Positions 36,239 through 44,947 of a stretch of 64,000 bases of DNA are shown piece after piece. Source of the stretch: Flavobacteriales bacterium (GTDB lineage Bacteria; Bacteroidota; Bacteroidia; Flavobacteriales_F; PHOS-HE28); the NCBI GenBank assembly GCA_016710015.1, contig JADJLR010000004.1, positions 1 to 64,000 on the forward strand, in the 5' to 3' direction. The notes beneath the pieces were generated by a model. The model saw nothing but the letters and a program-made list of their open reading frames with translations. It was not told the DNA's origin and ran no database searches. Every line of letters begins with the position of its first letter. The stretch's first letter is position 1. A program made the position numbers and the translations under genes.

Positions 36239-37207
36239 CTAACCGTATTGTCGCCACAGGGCCAGACCGAACAGGACCAGCACGGCCAATTCCCCCAACC
36301 ATGCCCGACGCGTTCCAAGAAAGGCATGCACCGCCAACATGGAGAGCGGAACGGCGATCAGGACGGGTGGCACCCGATCGGTCAGGAAGCTCAGGAGCGC
36401 CATCACAACACCCAAGGCGGTGGCGAACGCCAGGAAGGAACTGCGCAGGTTCTGCTCCCGCACCACGCCACGCTGGTAGTGTTCCGCGAATCGCAACAGG
36501 GCCACGATGGAAATACAAACGAGAACGGCCGCACGCGCTACGGTGAACCACGCGGGAACCACCGTAGGCGATGGTCCGGAATCCACCACGGTACGCAGTG
36601 GTCGCCATTCATCCACCCCGAGCAGGTTCAGCACCCCCCATGCCAAATAAAAGACAAGTGCTATACCGACCAAGGGCACCAGGTATTCCCTCCATTGGAA
36701 GGGACGAATTACGGAGACCGATGCCCAGACCACCACCAGAACGAAGGCATAGGGCATGTAGAACAAGGATGCGATACCCAAGAGCAGACCCGCATCGAAG
36801 AGTGCGCTCATGGCCGGTCCACCGCTGTTCATGCTCCAGGTCCGGCGCATCGCGAATACCACGAAGGGCATACCGAACAAGGCCGATCCGAGGCTACCGG
36901 GTTCGGCGAACACCGCAAGGCAAAGCGGAAAGAGCAACGCGGGCAGGTGATTGCGTCGGTCCACCAGATCCGCTCCGTTCACCAGACCGGTGATCTGTAA
37001 AGCGAGGATGCCAACGACGAGCACCTGAACAATGCCGAATGTCCAGGACATCCTCCCCAACCATCGCGCTACGAGTTGCTGCAAGGGCATGCCCGAAGCC
37101 CCGTCCAATACGGCAGCCTGAAAATGGGCCGCGAACAACAGCGGGAGTAAGACCAACAGGACCAGCAGGATGCCGGGTTGGTTGGTGCGGAAGAGGCGAA
37201 CGAGCAT
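36239..37207 (-). CDS. DUF6427 family polytopic membrane protein
   Basis: 322 residues with about ten predicted TM helices (PGILLVLLVLLPLLFAAHF, FGIVQVLVVGILALQITGL, ALFDAGLLLGIASLFYMPYA, YLVPLVGIALVFYLAWGVL). The start MLVRLFRTNQPGILL and the gene order next to purD and a DUF6341-like gene match a Bacteroidota family of unknown function. Its promoter region is divergent from the DUF6341-like gene. Confidence 0.8.
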   Translation of the reverse strand: MLVRLFRTNQPGILLVLLVLLPLLFAAHFQAAVLDGASGMPLQQLVARWLGRMSWTFGIVQVLVVGILALQITGLVNGADLVDRRNHLPALLFPLCLAVFAEPGSLGSALFGMPFVVFAMRRTWSMNSGGPAMSALFDAGLLLGIASLFYMPYAFVLVVVWASVSVIRPFQWREYLVPLVGIALVFYLAWGVLNLLGVDEWRPLRTVVDSGPSPTVVPAWFTVARAAVLVCISIVALLRFAEHYQRGVVREQNLRSSFLAFATALGVVMALLSFLTDRVPPVLIAVPLSMLAVHAFLGTRRAWLGELAVLVLFGLALWRQYG

Positions 37208-37233
37208 AATGGACTGCGGATCCAGAAGCGGTC

Positions 37234-37241
37234 TATCTTTG
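37234..37241 (+). promoter_or_regulatory. Bacteroidota -7 element TATCTTTG upstream of the DUF6341-like gene
   Basis: An exact TAnnTTTG ends 21 bases before the ATG at 37263. Confidence 0.55.
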
Positions 37242-37262
37242 GCGCTTCAATTCCGAAACGCC

Positions 37263-37442
37263 ATGCAACAGATCTACTTCGCCATTGGTCATTTCTTGGA
37301 TAACTCCTTCAAGATCCTCGTCACAATGGATTGGATGCCGGTGGTCGCGATCAGCATCCTGCTGGGCGTCGGACTCGTGTATTGGCTGAATATGCAGGGC
37401 AAATACAACGCTGCTGCCAAGCGGGACGGCACCCTCATTTGA
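37263..37442 (+). CDS. DUF6341-like small membrane protein
   Basis: 59 residues: an N-terminal amphipathic part (MQQIYFAIGHFLDNSFKI), one TM helix (PVVAISILLGVGLVYWL) and a polar tail (NMQGKYNAAAKRDGTLI). The layout and the neighbourhood (DUF6427, purD) match DUF6341. Its 3' end overlaps the convergent purD by 8 bases. Confidence 0.75.
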   Translation: MQQIYFAIGHFLDNSFKILVTMDWMPVVAISILLGVGLVYWLNMQGKYNAAAKRDGTLI

Positions 37443-38751
37443 CCGGTTGTGGGGTCCCCTTCGTGCTGGGTTTCTTGATCAGGTCCAGACCGATATCCGT
37501 TCGCACATACTTCCCTTCGAAGACGATCAGTGCAGCGCTCCGTTGAGCGGATAGGATGGCTTGTTCCAGGTCCTTCCCAAAAGCCGTAACGGAAAGCACA
37601 CGACCTCCGGCCGTTACCAATTGCTCCCCTTTGATGGCCGTTCCACTTTGGAACACATAGGCATCGCGCACGAGTTCCAATCCGGTTATCGGATGGCCCG
37701 TTTCGTGATCACCCGGATAGCCTTCACTGGCCAGGACCACGGTCACTGCGGTGCGGTCGTCCACATCCACATGGCGTTCGCTCAACGTACCGGAAGCGAT
37801 GCCTTCAAAGAGATCCAATAGATCGCTACGTAGCCTTGGAAGGATGGCCTGCGATTCGGGGTCGCCCAAGCGCACGTTGTACTCGATCACGTACGGTTCG
37901 CCATTCACGTTCATCAGGCCCATGAAGAGGAAACCGCTGTAGGCGATACCCTCCTTGCGCAGACCACGAATGGTGGGTGCCGCGACCCGGTCATGCACCT
38001 TCTGCATGAAATCCCTGTCTGCGAACGGGGCCGGAGAAACCGCTCCCATGCCACCGGTGTTCGGTCCCGTATCGCCTGCTCCGATGCGTTTGTAGTCCTT
38101 GGCGGCTGGCAGCATCTTGAACGATTCCCCGTCGGTGATGAGGAATGCGGAGAGTTCCACGCCTTTCAGGAATTGCTCGATCACCACGCGTTGGCCGGCC
38201 TCGCCGAAGCGACCTCCCACCAGCATATCCTTCAGCACCTTGGCCGCCTCCTTGCGATCCTCGGTGATCACCACGCCCTTTCCACTCGCGAGTCCGTCCG
38301 CCTTGATCACGAACGGGGGCGGGGTGTGTTCGATGTGCTCGATCGCCGCTTGCAATTCGGAAGCACCGAAACTGCGGTGTGCGGCCGTAGGGATGTTGTG
38401 CCGGAACATGAATTCCTTGGCGAAGTGCTTGCTGCCTTCCAATCGCGCACCTTCTTGTCGCGGGCCGATCACGGTGACGACACCCGCGAGTTCCTTGTCC
38501 GCCGCGATACGGTCGTGCAGGCCATCCACCAAAGGACCTTCCGGACCCACGACCACGATGCGGATGCGCTTTTCCAAAAGGAATGCGCGCAACTTCTTCT
38601 GGTCATCCAGGTCCAGGTCGACATTGCGTCCGTGCCTGACCGAGCCGGGGTTCCCCGGGGTCACGTACAGCTCATCCAACAGCGAGCTCTGCGCGATCTT
38701 CCATGCCATTGCATGCTCCCTTCCACCACCTCCGATCAATAGTACGTTCAT
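37435..38751 (-). CDS. purD: Phosphoribosylamine-glycine ligase
   Basis: 438 residues. The N-terminus MNVLLIGGGGREHAMAWKI, ATP-grasp motifs IKADGLASGKGVVI and FVIEYNVRLGDPESQ-like region (VIEYNVRLGDPESQ), and NTGGMGAVSPAP define PurD, the GAR synthetase of purine synthesis. I chose the ATG at 38751; the upstream frame is not PurD-like. Confidence 0.97.
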   Translation of the reverse strand: MNVLLIGGGGREHAMAWKIAQSSLLDELYVTPGNPGSVRHGRNVDLDLDDQKKLRAFLLEKRIRIVVVGPEGPLVDGLHDRIAADKELAGVVTVIGPRQEGARLEGSKHFAKEFMFRHNIPTAAHRSFGASELQAAIEHIEHTPPPFVIKADGLASGKGVVITEDRKEAAKVLKDMLVGGRFGEAGQRVVIEQFLKGVELSAFLITDGESFKMLPAAKDYKRIGAGDTGPNTGGMGAVSPAPFADRDFMQKVHDRVAAPTIRGLRKEGIAYSGFLFMGLMNVNGEPYVIEYNVRLGDPESQAILPRLRSDLLDLFEGIASGTLSERHVDVDDRTAVTVVLASEGYPGDHETGHPITGLELVRDAYVFQSGTAIKGEQLVTAGGRVLSVTAFGKDLEQAILSAQRSAALIVFEGKYVRTDIGLDLIKKPSTKGTPQPVK

Positions 38752-38924
38752 AGGAATGCCTTTCGTACAAAGGAACAGCGCTCCTTTCCGGGGCCGAAAT
38801 GTTGTTTTCAACAAATGCGCCGCATCTCGTTCAAAAAGCACCCCGGCGCATGCGCGTCATTACAGCCGTTGGGACCCACCGAACAACGAGGGCATGGTCC
38901 ATTACGGATGCATGAACGGTATGC

Positions 38925-38958
38925 ACAACGCCGCACCCTTCGCAGGATGCGGCGTTGT
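38925..38958 (-). terminator. Hairpin terminator downstream of the redoxin gene
   Basis: An 11-bp perfect stem, ACAACGCCGCA (38925-38935) and TGCGGCGTTGT (38948-38958), lies 14 bases past the redoxin stop. There is no long T run, so it may need Rho or act as a 3' end stabiliser. Confidence 0.6.
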
Positions 38959-38971
38959 TCCATGATCCTGA

Positions 38972-39610
38972 TCAATGGGTGTGCTCCACGGCAACGCGCT
39001 TGATGCTGCAACCGATGTTGCGCGTGGTGGCCGGATCGATGGCCTTGCCTTCCACAAGTTGCGCGATCGCGCTCTGCACATAACGCTCCTTCACACCGCT
39101 TGCGCTGCCTACGTTATCGTCGATCGCACCCTTGTAGGCAAGCTTCATGTCCTTGCCGAAGAGGAAGACATGCGGCGTGGTACGGGCACCGAACGCATCG
39201 GCCACCGCATTCCCTGCATCGAGCACGTAGGATCCGCTGTACTTCTTCTCCTTGTAGCGGGCCTGCATATCGGCGAACCCATCCCCGTCGTCGCGCTTCG
39301 CCTCGTTGCTGTTCACGAAGACGATGCCCACGCCATAACGCTGGCTATAGGCGGCGAGTTCCGGGTAGCGACCTTCCCAACCCTCGCTTCCTTCACTACC
39401 GATCACGAACGGACAGGTGTTGCAGGAGAACACGACCAAAAGACCGTTCTTGCCCATGATGTCGGTCAAGGAAAGATCCTTGCCACCGACATCCTTCATC
39501 TTCACATCGGCCGCAGGCATCGGGGAGCCGATAGCAAGGTTCGGAAGAGGTTCGTGGGGCATAACGGTGAATGCGGTAAGTGCGATCGCAGAGGCGACTT
39601 TGAGGATCAT
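38972..39610 (-). CDS. Redoxin (AhpC/TSA, thioredoxin-like) family protein
   Basis: 212 residues with a hydrophobic signal (MILKVASAIALTAFTV). The active site CNTCPFV is a CxxC in the redoxin position, preceded by NGLLVVFS, and followed by GIVFVNSNEAKRDDGDG and TTPHVFLFGKDMKLAYKGAIDDN. The C-terminal TRNIGCSIKR is typical of exported thioredoxin-like proteins of this group. Likely a periplasmic disulfide reductase or peroxiredoxin; partner unknown. Confidence 0.87.
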   Translation of the reverse strand: MILKVASAIALTAFTVMPHEPLPNLAIGSPMPAADVKMKDVGGKDLSLTDIMGKNGLLVVFSCNTCPFVIGSEGSEGWEGRYPELAAYSQRYGVGIVFVNSNEAKRDDGDGFADMQARYKEKKYSGSYVLDAGNAVADAFGARTTPHVFLFGKDMKLAYKGAIDDNVGSASGVKERYVQSAIAQLVEGKAIDPATTRNIGCSIKRVAVEHTH

Positions 39611-39781
39611 GATGAAAGTTGCGTTTATGAGGTACGAAGGTAAGCCCACCCGCATGTACCGTGCCGATCCGGTGTAGTGGTGAGCGGATAGTACATGAGA
39701 GACGCGAAGACCTCCCGTTGAGGTGGCCTTCGCGTTGTAACGAAGGAGGATCCATTGCAGGATCACGGACTTGATGATCAC

Positions 39782-40426
39782 TTAGGGATGGACCAGCCCA
39801 CCCTTGATGGCGATGCGTACCAGACCCGCCACGTGGTGCGTGTCCAGCTTCTTCATCAGGTTGGTCCGGTGCGTATCCACCGTGCGTGGACTGATGAAGA
39901 GGCGTTCGCCGATCTCCCGATTCCCAAGTCCTTCGGCCAACGCTGCGAGCACTTCGATCTCGCGATCGCTGAGCCCGGCGAGCAGCGAGGAGTTCCGCCC
40001 CGTGCTGGCACCTTTCTGCAAGAGTGCATCGGTGACGCTGCTGCCGAAATAGCGTCGCCCTTCATGCACCTCGCGGATCGCCAGTAGCACCTCGTCACGA
40101 CCGGCATCCTTCACCACGTAGCCATCCACACCGAGGTCGATCGCCCGTTTGATCATGGCGGGTTCATCGAGCATGCTCAACACCAAGCCCTTCACTTCGG
40201 GATGTGTCCGTTTGACCTGCGCGATCAATTCATACCCATCCATATCGGGCATGTCCAGGTCGGTGACCAACACGTCCACCTTGACGCGACCCAGTAGGTA
40301 GAGCGCTTCCTCCCCGTGTAGGGCGGTACCCACACAATCCATATCCGGCACCCCGGCCAGCAGGCTTTGCAGTCCGTCGATCACGATGCGGTGATCATCA
40401 CAAAGGACGATGCGGATGGGTTCCAT
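39782..40426 (-). CDS. NarL/LuxR-type response regulator
   Basis: 214 residues. The receiver has the phospho-Asp in VLVTDLDMPDMDGYELI; the C-terminal LuxR HTH is LSDREIEVLAALAEGLGNREIGERLFISPRTVDTHRTNLMKKL-like (SPRTVDTHRTNLMKKLDTH). It follows the TPR histidine kinase by six bases on the same strand and is surely its partner. Confidence 0.95.
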   Translation of the reverse strand: MEPIRIVLCDDHRIVIDGLQSLLAGVPDMDCVGTALHGEEALYLLGRVKVDVLVTDLDMPDMDGYELIAQVKRTHPEVKGLVLSMLDEPAMIKRAIDLGVDGYVVKDAGRDEVLLAIREVHEGRRYFGSSVTDALLQKGASTGRNSSLLAGLSDREIEVLAALAEGLGNREIGERLFISPRTVDTHRTNLMKKLDTHHVAGLVRIAIKGGLVHP

Positions 40427-40432
40427 GTGGGA

Positions 40433-42370
40433 TCAGTTCTGCAAAGGAACGCGCAATGTGGCAATGGTACCACCTTGGGTACCGGGTTCAATGGAGAAGA
40501 TGGCTTGCATGACACGCGCACGGTCCTTCATGTTCTGCATGCCCATTCCATCCGACCGGGACGTGGGGTCAAAGCCTTGTCCATCATCTTCCATGATCAT
40601 GACCAATTGGCCTTTGTTCCGCAGCAGTTGCACATGCACTTCCGAAGCATTGGCATGCTTCAAGGCATTGGCCACGAGTTCTTGGGCGATACGGAACACG
40701 CCGATCTCCACTTCGGACGGCAATCGTTCGGTAAGCCCATGGGATTCGAAAGCGTACCGCATTCCGGGCGAACTGAGGGACTTCCGAAGCATATCCTCCA
40801 AGGCCGGGACCAGACCCAACCGACCCAATGCACGAGGCATCATCCGATGTGCGATCCCACGGACATCCCGACTGGCATCGTCGACGATCGCGAGCATATC
40901 GCCAAGCGCGTCCTGCGCGTTGTCATTTGCAGGACCAGCCTGTGCGGATAGGCCCTCCAGCCTGTACTTGAGTCCGGCGAGCTGCTGTCCAACGCCATCG
41001 TGCAATTCGATCGCGATGCGCTTCCGCTCGGTGTCGGTCCCTTCCAGGACGGCCTTCAATCCACGTTCGCGTTCTGCAATGACCTGTGCGCTGAGGTTGC
41101 TGCGGTGGCGCGCACGTTGTAGGGTAACGATGAGGCCCGCTGCAAGCAGGATCAAGGCGATACCAGCGATCAACAGAACGATACGCAGGCGCTGGCGGGC
41201 CAATTGTTCGCGCTGGAGCACGGACCGAGCACGGGTTTCCAGCAGTTCGTTCTCGGTTCGTTCGGTCTCGTACTTCACCTGCATATCGCTCAAGGTCTTC
41301 ACCCGTTCAAGCACATATAGGCTGTCCTTCAGGCCGACCATCTGTTCGTAGCGGCGCAATGCTTCGCGCACATCGCCGCGTTGTTCCAACAACGGCACCA
41401 TGATCTCCAATGCATCGATCAGTTGGTCCGTGTAGCCGTTCTCTTCCGAGATGCGCATGGATCGATCCAGCAGGGGGATGGCCTTGTCCAACCGCCCGGC
41501 ATCTCCATGCACCTTCGCCATATTGGCCAGGAAAGTGGCTTGGCCACTCACATCGTTGCCACGTTCACTCCATGCTTGCGCTTGGGTGAACCAACGCAAC
41601 GCCTCCGGACCGTTGCCTCGGTTCTCCATGATGACACCGATGATGTTGGCCATGCTCCCCATCTCACTCCACATATCGAGTGCTTGGTAGAGTTCCAGCG
41701 CTTTCTGCGCTGCGGGCAGCGATTCGTCCTCCTTTCCCCTTTCCTGCAGGAGGGTGGCGAGCTGGCCCATGACGTTGGCTTTTGGATATCCCGGTGGAGA
41801 GGACTCCAACATGTCCACCGCTTGCCGGGTGATCACTTCGGCCTTGTCCATGTCCCCCATTTGTTGATAGAGGCGGCCGCTGTTCCCGCGCAACATGGCC
41901 TCGCGCACCCGATCGCCGAGCATGTGGTAGATCCGCTCTGCAGCTTGGTTGTGTACCAAGGCACTATCGAACTGCACCAGTTCCACCCATGCCGCACCGA
42001 TCTTGCTATGGCTGGCCGCAATGCCGAGTGTGTCCTTGAGCGTTCTGCGCATGCGCAGGACCCGGTGATTGATCGCGATGGCGGGCCGGAAGTGGCCGAG
42101 GCGATGCTCGATCAAGGCCAGGTCGTTGAGGCAGGTTGCTAGCAGGGCACTGTCGCCGATGGCCGTGGCGATCGCTACCGCTTCATCCACGTGGACCTTG
42201 CCTTTCGCGGCATCGGAAAGAGCGGTCTCATAGCCGATGTTGGTCAGCGTGATCGCACGTTCGGCGCCCCGTTGACCGGGGAGGATCCGCAGCATACTGT
42301 CCAAGCTCGATTGCGCGTGAACACCTACAGGGAGCAGAAGCAGGAAGAGCAGAATGCTGGTCGATCGCAC
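40433..42370 (-). CDS. TPR-repeat sensor histidine kinase (HisKA_3 type)
   Basis: About 645 residues. A signal or anchor helix (TSILLFLLLLPVGVHAQ) is followed by TPR-like repeats (residues ~30-370: HVDEAVAIATAIGDSALLAT, AQKALELYQALDMWSEMGS), a TM helix (IVLLIAGIALILLAAGLIV), the DesK/NarX-type H-box RKRIAIELHDGVGQQLAGLK and an HATPase with DGMGMQNMKDRARVM. The frame is open to 42631, but that overlaps the glycosyltransferase; the GTG at 42370 sits just before the signal sequence. Ligand unknown. Confidence 0.88.
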   Translation of the reverse strand: MRSTSILLFLLLLPVGVHAQSSLDSMLRILPGQRGAERAITLTNIGYETALSDAAKGKVHVDEAVAIATAIGDSALLATCLNDLALIEHRLGHFRPAIAINHRVLRMRRTLKDTLGIAASHSKIGAAWVELVQFDSALVHNQAAERIYHMLGDRVREAMLRGNSGRLYQQMGDMDKAEVITRQAVDMLESSPPGYPKANVMGQLATLLQERGKEDESLPAAQKALELYQALDMWSEMGSMANIIGVIMENRGNGPEALRWFTQAQAWSERGNDVSGQATFLANMAKVHGDAGRLDKAIPLLDRSMRISEENGYTDQLIDALEIMVPLLEQRGDVREALRRYEQMVGLKDSLYVLERVKTLSDMQVKYETERTENELLETRARSVLQREQLARQRLRIVLLIAGIALILLAAGLIVTLQRARHRSNLSAQVIAERERGLKAVLEGTDTERKRIAIELHDGVGQQLAGLKYRLEGLSAQAGPANDNAQDALGDMLAIVDDASRDVRGIAHRMMPRALGRLGLVPALEDMLRKSLSSPGMRYAFESHGLTERLPSEVEIGVFRIAQELVANALKHANASEVHVQLLRNKGQLVMIMEDDGQGFDPTSRSDGMGMQNMKDRARVMQAIFSIEPGTQGGTIATLRVPLQN

Positions 42371-42419
42371 GACGCGCAAGATACCTCGCCGAGGGCCTGA
42401 TCGGATCACGCCGAAGGTC

Positions 42420-43289
42420 TCAGTGTGCGCGTCCTTTCCAACGCCACGTCGGCCGTGTGACATGGTACGTCCGGCGCGCCGTTGATACGCCTGATGGCGC
42501 GTTGGGGTCCGGCTCATAGATCGCGTAATCGAAGGGCTTCTGGCTGTAGTAACCATCCATGAATTTCCGTGCGTAATCCGCACCGCGTACCACATGCTCG
42601 GTGGCACGGTGCCACGGCGAGAGGGCACCATACACCGAACGGGTCTCCTTGATCGCTTGTGGACTCATTCCCAAATTGCCACCATCGTCCACGAAGGTGG
42701 AGAGGAAGCGCGGGATCCGGAGCATGTGTGCTCCTCGATCATTCAATGCCTTCAACCACGCCCAGTCGCCCATGGCCTTCCATTGTGGGTCGAACAGGAC
42801 GGCATCGGACCCGGTCACCAACTTCGCCCGAAAGAAAAGGGAACTGCTTTGTACCGGAGTACGCCCCAAACGGAGGATCCCTTTGGTGGGCACTACAGCT
42901 TTGCGGTGACAATGGTACGTTCCATCGGCACCGATGACGATGGTATCGCCCGCCACCATATCAGCTTTCGGGTGTTGCTGGAAGAAGTCACGGACCGCGT
43001 TCAACGTACCGGGCAGGTATTGCTCATCGCAATTCAACCACGAAAAGACATCGCCCTCCCCTTTGCGGATGCCGCGATTGATGGCATCATACATCCCCGA
43101 ATCAGCTTCGGCGATCCCGCGGATGTCCGGTCGTGTAAGCAACCATTCCCGGGTCCCATCCTTGGAGCCTCCGTCCTGTACGATGTGTTCCACATCGGCA
43201 CCGGCATCGCGTTGATCCGCGATGCTGGCGGCATTCAACCGCAGGTACGGCAGTTGGCCGAAACTGGGCGTGACAACAGTGAACTTCAT
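42420..43289 (-). CDS. Family 2 glycosyltransferase
   Basis: 289 residues. GT2 motifs: VVTPSFGQLPYLRLNAASI, HIVQDGGSKDGTREWL and the DxD-like FSWLNCDEQYLPG. Its acceptor is unknown but surface polysaccharide is likely. It lies between the carboxylase subunit (12 bases upstream) and the TPR kinase, an unusual company. Confidence 0.9.
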   Translation of the reverse strand: MKFTVVTPSFGQLPYLRLNAASIADQRDAGADVEHIVQDGGSKDGTREWLLTRPDIRGIAEADSGMYDAINRGIRKGEGDVFSWLNCDEQYLPGTLNAVRDFFQQHPKADMVAGDTIVIGADGTYHCHRKAVVPTKGILRLGRTPVQSSSLFFRAKLVTGSDAVLFDPQWKAMGDWAWLKALNDRGAHMLRIPRFLSTFVDDGGNLGMSPQAIKETRSVYGALSPWHRATEHVVRGADYARKFMDGYYSQKPFDYAIYEPDPNAPSGVSTARRTYHVTRPTWRWKGRAH

Positions 43290-43301
43290 GGACCCTCCCG
43301 A

Positions 43302-44843
43302 TCAGAGTGGGATGTTGCCGTGTTTCTTCTTCGGCAGTTTCTCGACCTTGTTCCGAAGCATTTCCAATGCGGCGATGATCCGCTGGCGCGTTTCGGAAGG
43401 TCGAATCACGGCATCGACAAAGCCCCGCGAAGCTGCCTCGTACGGATTGGCGAATTGGGCTTTGTATTCGGCCTCCTTTTCCTGGAGTTTTGATCCGGGG
43501 TCCTTCGCTTTCCCGATCTCTCCTTTGAAGATGATCTCGGCCGCCCCCTTCGCTCCCATCACTGCGATCTCCGCGCAGGGCCATGCGAAATTCATGTCCG
43601 CGCCGATGTGTTTGGAGTTCATCACATCATAGGCACCTCCGTACGCTTTGCGGGTGATCACCGTGATGCGTGGCACCGTAGCCTCACTGAACGCATACAG
43701 CAACTTGGCACCGTGGGTGATGATACCGCGCCATTCCTGATCCGTGCCAGGAAGGAAACCGGGTACGTCCACGAAGACGAGCAAGGGGATGTTGAATGCA
43801 TCGCAGAAGCGCACGAATCGTGCGGCCTTCACACTCGCATCGATGTCCAATACCCCGGCAAGATGTGCAGGCTGGTTGGCCACGCACCCCACCGTTCTTC
43901 CTGCCACGCGGGCGAATCCGATGACCATGTTCCGCGCATGGTCCGCGTGTACCTCCATGCTGCTTTCCGGGTCGATGACCGCATTCAGCACATCGCGTAT
44001 GTCGTACGGCTGATTCGGATTCTCGGGCATGATGGAATCCAATGCCGGACGCAACTCGTCCGATGGTGTGTAGGGCAGCGCGGGAGCTTCCTCTTCGCAA
44101 TTGCTGGGAATATAGGCCACCAATTGCCGGACCTGGCGGATCGTATCGAGCTCGTTCGGCGCAGTGAAATGGGCCACACCGCTCTTGGAGGCATGGGTAG
44201 ATGCACCACCGAGGTCTTCACTGGTCACCTCCTCATGGGTCACGGTCTTCACCACGTTGGGGCCGGTCACGAACATGTAGCTCGTACCCTGGGTCATCAA
44301 AACGAAGTCGGTGAGTGCGGGACTATACACCGCACCGCCGGCGCAGGGACCGAGGATCGCACTGATCTGGGGGACCACACCACTTGCACGCACGTTGCGG
44401 TAAAAGATATCGGCATAGCCCGCGAGGCTGACAACGCCTTCTTGGATGCGCGCACCACCGCTATCGTTCAGGCCGATCAACGGCGCTCCGTTCTGCATGG
44501 CGAGGTCCATGATCCGGCAGATCTTGGCCGCATGCGCCTCGGCCAATGAACCACCAAGCACGGTGAAATCCTGGGAGAAGACATAGACCAAGCGACCATC
44601 GATGCGGCCGAAACCGGTCACCACACCATCACCTAGGAAGACCTGATCGGCAAGGCCGAAGTTGTCACTCCGATGCGTGACCAATTGTCCGATCTCCTGG
44701 AAGGACCCTTCGTCCAACAGCAAGTCCACCCGTTCCCGGGCCGTGAGCTTCCCCTTCTTGTGCTGAGCAGCGATGCGTTCCGTTCCGCCGCCCAAAAGGG
44801 CTTTCGCGGTCTTGGCATCCAGAGCCTCGAAATGTTCCTTCAT
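43302..44843 (-). CDS. Acyl-CoA carboxylase carboxyltransferase (beta) subunit
   Basis: 513 residues. Two crotonase-like carboxyltransferase halves: QDFTVLGGSLAEAHAAKI, GLNDSGGARIQEGVVSLAGY and GPCAGGAVYSPALTDFVLM in the first; LVFVDVPGFLPGTDQEW, ITRKAYGGAYDVMNSK and PCAEIAVMGAKGAAEI in the second. This is the PccB/MmdA family, so propionyl- or methylmalonyl-CoA is the likely substrate. The biotin carboxylase subunit is not in the window. Confidence 0.93.
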   Translation of the reverse strand: MKEHFEALDAKTAKALLGGGTERIAAQHKKGKLTARERVDLLLDEGSFQEIGQLVTHRSDNFGLADQVFLGDGVVTGFGRIDGRLVYVFSQDFTVLGGSLAEAHAAKICRIMDLAMQNGAPLIGLNDSGGARIQEGVVSLAGYADIFYRNVRASGVVPQISAILGPCAGGAVYSPALTDFVLMTQGTSYMFVTGPNVVKTVTHEEVTSEDLGGASTHASKSGVAHFTAPNELDTIRQVRQLVAYIPSNCEEEAPALPYTPSDELRPALDSIMPENPNQPYDIRDVLNAVIDPESSMEVHADHARNMVIGFARVAGRTVGCVANQPAHLAGVLDIDASVKAARFVRFCDAFNIPLLVFVDVPGFLPGTDQEWRGIITHGAKLLYAFSEATVPRITVITRKAYGGAYDVMNSKHIGADMNFAWPCAEIAVMGAKGAAEIIFKGEIGKAKDPGSKLQEKEAEYKAQFANPYEAASRGFVDAVIRPSETRQRIIAALEMLRNKVEKLPKKKHGNIPL

Positions 44844-44947
44844 GTTCCGTCCGGTTACCGCACCGTGGATCGGGCGTGGTCAAAGGTAGGATCCAAGGCC
44901 CACCCGATCCGGGCCGCTTTGGTCAACTGCCGTACTTTCGGGCAACG

